Position numbers and translations under genes: made by a program
Shown: piece after piece, positions 61,718 through 64,000 of the stretch
Numbering within the stretch: position 1 is the first letter of the stretch
Layout of the letters: the number at the start of each line of letters is the position of its first letter
Source of the DNA: Gammaproteobacteria bacterium
Lineage (GTDB): Bacteria; Pseudomonadota; Gammaproteobacteria; Burkholderiales; Rhodocyclaceae
Direction of reading: 5' to 3'
Assembly (NCBI GenBank): GCA_018819515.1
Contig: JAHJPX010000003.1
Coordinates: forward strand, 62,001-126,000
Length of the DNA: 64,000 nucleotides
The notes under the pieces: generated by a model
Database searches by the model: none
The model's input: only the letters and a program-made list of their open reading frames with translations
What the model was told of the DNA's origin: nothing

Positions 61718-62614
61718 ATGGCTAAGCTGCGTCAATGCGCCATCTACGGCAAGGGTGGCATCGGCAAGTCTACCACCACGCAAAACCTGGTTTCGGCCCT
61801 GGCCGAATCCGGCAAGAAAGTAATGATCGTCGGCTGCGACCCCAAGGCCGACTCGACCCGCCTGATCCTGCACAGCAAGGCGCAAACCAGCGTCATGCAG
61901 CTTGCGGCCGAAGCGGGTTCGGTGGAAGACCTCGAACTCGAAGACGTGATGAACGTCGGCTTTGGCGGCGTCAAGTGCGTCGAGTCCGGCGGCCCTGAGC
62001 CCGGCGTCGGTTGCGCCGGCCGTGGCGTCATCACCGCCATCAACTTCCTCGAAGAGGAAGGCGCCTACGACGAAGAACTCGATTTCGTGTTCTACGATGT
62101 GCTCGGCGACGTGGTCTGCGGCGGTTTCGCCATGCCGATCCGCGAGAACAAGGCCCAGGAAATCTATATCGTCTGCTCGGGCGAAATGATGGCCATGTAC
62201 GCGGCCAACAACATCGCCAAGGGCATCGTGAAGTACGCCAACTCCGGTGGTGTGCGTCTGGCCGGCCTGATCTGCAACAGCCGCAACACCGACCGCGAAG
62301 ACGAACTGATCATGGCCCTGGCCGACAAGCTGGGCACCCAGATGATCCACTTCGTGCCGCGTCACAACGTCGTCCAGCACGCCGAAATCCGCCGCATGAC
62401 CGTGGTCGAGTACGACCCGACCCACGCGCAGGCCGACGAGTATCGCGCCCTGGCCCAGAAGATCGTCGATAACAAGAAGTTCGTTATCCCGACCCCGATC
62501 GAAATGGAAGCGCTGGAAGAACTGCTGATGGAGTTCGGCATCATGGAAGTCGAAGACACCTCCATCATCGGCAAGACCGCCGCCGAACTGGCTGCCGCCG
62601 CTGCTGCCGCCTAA
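61718..62614 (+). CDS. nifH: Nitrogenase iron protein NifH
   Basis: 298 residues. P-loop GKGGIGKSTTTQNL, switch I region CDPKADSTRLIL, the cluster cysteines in VESGGPEPGVGCAGRGV and VLGDVVCGGFAMPIR, and the ADP-ribosylation arginine in GCAGRGV. NifH is the ATP-dependent reductase of the MoFe protein. It begins the structural operon (nifH, nifD, then presumably nifK outside) under a sigma-54 promoter and NifA site. The C-terminus is alanine-rich. Confidence 0.98.
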   Translation: MAKLRQCAIYGKGGIGKSTTTQNLVSALAESGKKVMIVGCDPKADSTRLILHSKAQTSVMQLAAEAGSVEDLELEDVMNVGFGGVKCVESGGPEPGVGCAGRGVITAINFLEEEGAYDEELDFVFYDVLGDVVCGGFAMPIRENKAQEIYIVCSGEMMAMYAANNIAKGIVKYANSGGVRLAGLICNSRNTDREDELIMALADKLGTQMIHFVPRHNVVQHAEIRRMTVVEYDPTHAQADEYRALAQKIVDNKKFVIPTPIEMEALEELLMEFGIMEVEDTSIIGKTAAELAAAAAAA

Positions 62615-62633
62615 CACTGTCATCAATCCAACG

Positions 62634-62664
62634 GGACGTCTGGCACAGATTGGTGCCGACGTCC
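62634..62664 (+). promoter_or_regulatory. Hairpin in the nifH-nifD intergenic region
   Basis: GGACGTC pairs with GACGTCC and, after one unpaired T, GGCAC with GTGCC, around a 6-base loop; 12 pairs. No T-run follows. It likely stabilises the nifH transcript or lowers nifD read-through, giving the excess of Fe protein known in diazotrophs. Confidence 0.72.
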
Positions 62665-62680
62665 GACAAGGAGAAGCAAC

Positions 62681-64000
62681 ATGGCTGCGCTGACACGCGA
62701 AGAAACCCAGGCCCTCATTGAAGAGGTGCTTGAGGTCTACCCCGAGAAGGCCAAGAAGGACCGGGCCAAGCACCTGATGGTGAACGACAAGGAGCTTGAG
62801 TCCTCGAAGAAGTGCATCACCTCCAACCGCAAGTCGCTGCCTGGCGTCATGACCATGCGCGGCTGTGCCTACGCCGGTTCCAAGGGCGTGGTCTGGGGTC
62901 CGATCAAGGACATGATCTCCATCTCGCACGGCCCGATCGGTTGCGGCCAGTATGCCCGCGGCGGTCGTCGCAACTACTACGTCGGCACCACTGGCGTGGA
63001 TACGTTCTGCGAAATGAACTTCACCTCCGACTTCCAGGAGAAGGACATCGTCTTCGGCGGCGACAAGAAGCTCGCCAAGCTGATCGGCGAAATCGAAGGC
63101 CTGTTCCCGCTGAACAAGGGCATCTCGATCCAGTCCGAATGCCCGATCGGCCTGATCGGCGACGACATCGAAGCCGTGGCCAAGAAGAGTGCTGCCGAGA
63201 TCGGCAAGCCGGTCGTGCCGGTTCGCTGCGAAGGTTTCCGCGGCGTCTCGCAGTCGCTCGGCCACCACATCGCCAACGACTCGGTGCGTGACTGGATCCT
63301 CTCCAACCGCGACAACCAGCCGTTCGAGAAGACCCCCTACGACGTGGCGATCCTCGGCGACTACAACATCGGCGGCGACGCCTGGTCCTCGCGCATCCTG
63401 CTCGAAGAGATGGGCCTGCGCGTCGTGGCCCAGTGGTCCGGCGACGGCACCCTGGCCGAAATGGAGAACACCCCGAACGTCAAGCTGAACCTCCTCCACT
63501 GCTACCGCTCGATGAATTACATCAGCCGGCACATGGAAGAGAAGTACGGCATCCCATGGCTCGAGTACAACTTCTTCGGTCCGACCAAGATCGCCGAAAG
63601 CTTGCGCGCCATCGCCGCCCATTTCGACGACCACATCAAGGAAGGCGCCGAGCGCGTGATCGAGAAGTACACCGCGTCGATGAACGAAGTGATCGCCAAG
63701 TACAAGCCGCGCCTGCAGGGCAAGAAGGTGATGCTCTACGTCGGCGGCCTGCGACCGCGCCACGTGGTCGGCGCCTACGAAGACCTGGGCATGGAAGTGA
63801 TCGGTACCGGCTACGAGTTCGCCCACAACGACGACTACGACCGCACCATCAAGGACATGAAGGATGCGACGCTGATCTACGACGACGCCACCGGCCACGA
63901 GCTCGACGAGTTCGTCAAGGCGATGAAGCCCGACCTGATCGGTTCGGGCATCAAGGAGAAGTACGTCTTCCACAAGATGGGCTTCCCCTTCCGCCAGATG
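62681..64000 (+). CDS. nifD: Nitrogenase molybdenum-iron protein alpha chain NifD (3' end cut by window edge)
   Basis: The first 440 residues are present. P-cluster cysteines are in TMRGCAYAG, GPIGCGQYARGG and SECPIGLIGDDI, and the FeMo-co cysteine is in LLHCYRSMNYI. The FeMo-co contact region GDYNIGGDAWSSRILLEEMGL is intact, as is GGLRPRHVVGAYEDLG. NifD with NifK forms the catalytic MoFe protein. GGAGAAG precedes the ATG. The FeMo-co histidine and the C-terminus lie beyond the window. Confidence 0.98.
   Translation, partial: MAALTREETQALIEEVLEVYPEKAKKDRAKHLMVNDKELESSKKCITSNRKSLPGVMTMRGCAYAGSKGVVWGPIKDMISISHGPIGCGQYARGGRRNYYVGTTGVDTFCEMNFTSDFQEKDIVFGGDKKLAKLIGEIEGLFPLNKGISIQSECPIGLIGDDIEAVAKKSAAEIGKPVVPVRCEGFRGVSQSLGHHIANDSVRDWILSNRDNQPFEKTPYDVAILGDYNIGGDAWSSRILLEEMGLRVVAQWSGDGTLAEMENTPNVKLNLLHCYRSMNYISRHMEEKYGIPWLEYNFFGPTKIAESLRAIAAHFDDHIKEGAERVIEKYTASMNEVIAKYKPRLQGKKVMLYVGGLRPRHVVGAYEDLGMEVIGTGYEFAHNDDYDRTIKDMKDATLIYDDATGHELDEFVKAMKPDLIGSGIKEKYVFHKMGFPFRQM

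Noticed and set aside
61697..63973. 758-codon minus-strand open frame opposite nifH and nifD
   Set aside because: Shadow of nifH/nifD; the reverse complement of strongly biased codons stays open by chance.

Overview
The window looks like a chromosomal segment of a GC-rich, diazotrophic betaproteobacterium. A Rhodocyclales/Azoarcus-like organism is my best guess, based on a DUF2863 protein, the lexA-imuA-imuB-dnaE2 cassette, NifL-partnered NifA, an rnf cluster beside nifLA, and draT divergent from nifH. The taxonomic call is inference. I see no tRNA, rRNA, CRISPR array, transposase or integrase.

Layout. 1-25 kb is mostly housekeeping: tex (cut by the left edge), a YwqG-like protein, msrB, dadA, a DUF2863 protein, a phosphate-transport pair, EamA/AzlC/AzlD exporters, an SOS mutagenesis operon with a LexA box, an HD-GYP/EAL pair, rlmJ, rluF, a ClpX-like ATPase without the zinc domain, ppiD and fabI. 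25.2-28.1 kb is nifV-nifW-nifZ-nifM. 28.1-33.3 kb is a hemerythrin plus a large PAS/GAF/GGDEF/EAL protein. 33.3-38.7 kb is rnfABCDGE-rnfH on the minus strand, divergent from nifLA (39.0-42.1 kb). 42.1-45.1 kb holds five minus-strand accessory genes and a degraded second copy of the nifA 3' end. 45.3-50.5 kb is nifB, a ferredoxin, nifO, a flavodiiron protein, two 2Fe-2S ferredoxins (one FeSII/Shethna-like) and draG. 50.5-60.7 kb is an accessory island of orphan secreted proteins and lipoproteins, a SIR2-like/hemerythrin pair and an MFS transporter. 60.7-64 kb is draT divergent from nifH and nifD (cut by the right edge).

The nitrogen-fixation genes form a NifA/sigma-54 regulon. TGT-N10-ACA activator sites paired with GG-N10-GC promoters lie upstream of nifV, rnfA, nifB and nifH. 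A weaker sigma-54 candidate precedes the SIR2-like/hemerythrin pair. NifB, NifV and NifH serve cofactor assembly; Rnf and the ferredoxins supply low-potential electrons; NifL/NifA sense redox and nitrogen state; DraT/DraG switch the Fe protein off and on; the FeSII-like ferredoxin, flavodiiron protein and hemerythrins suggest oxygen protection.

The most unusual signal is a dispersed element with a GTGGCG / 3-nt loop / CGCCAC hairpin followed by the tail GGCTGACTTTT. I found 17 recognisable copies plus tail-only fragments, in both orientations, between genes and, remarkably, in frame inside tex, an EamA gene, dnaE2 (three copies), rnfE, rnfG, nifA, nifB and draT. It also supplies the stop codons of dadA and nifZ and overlaps the start of nifM. 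The stem is conserved while the loop varies, which argues for selection or mobility of the structure. A second GC-rich repeat family seems to have replaced part of the N-terminus of ImuB.
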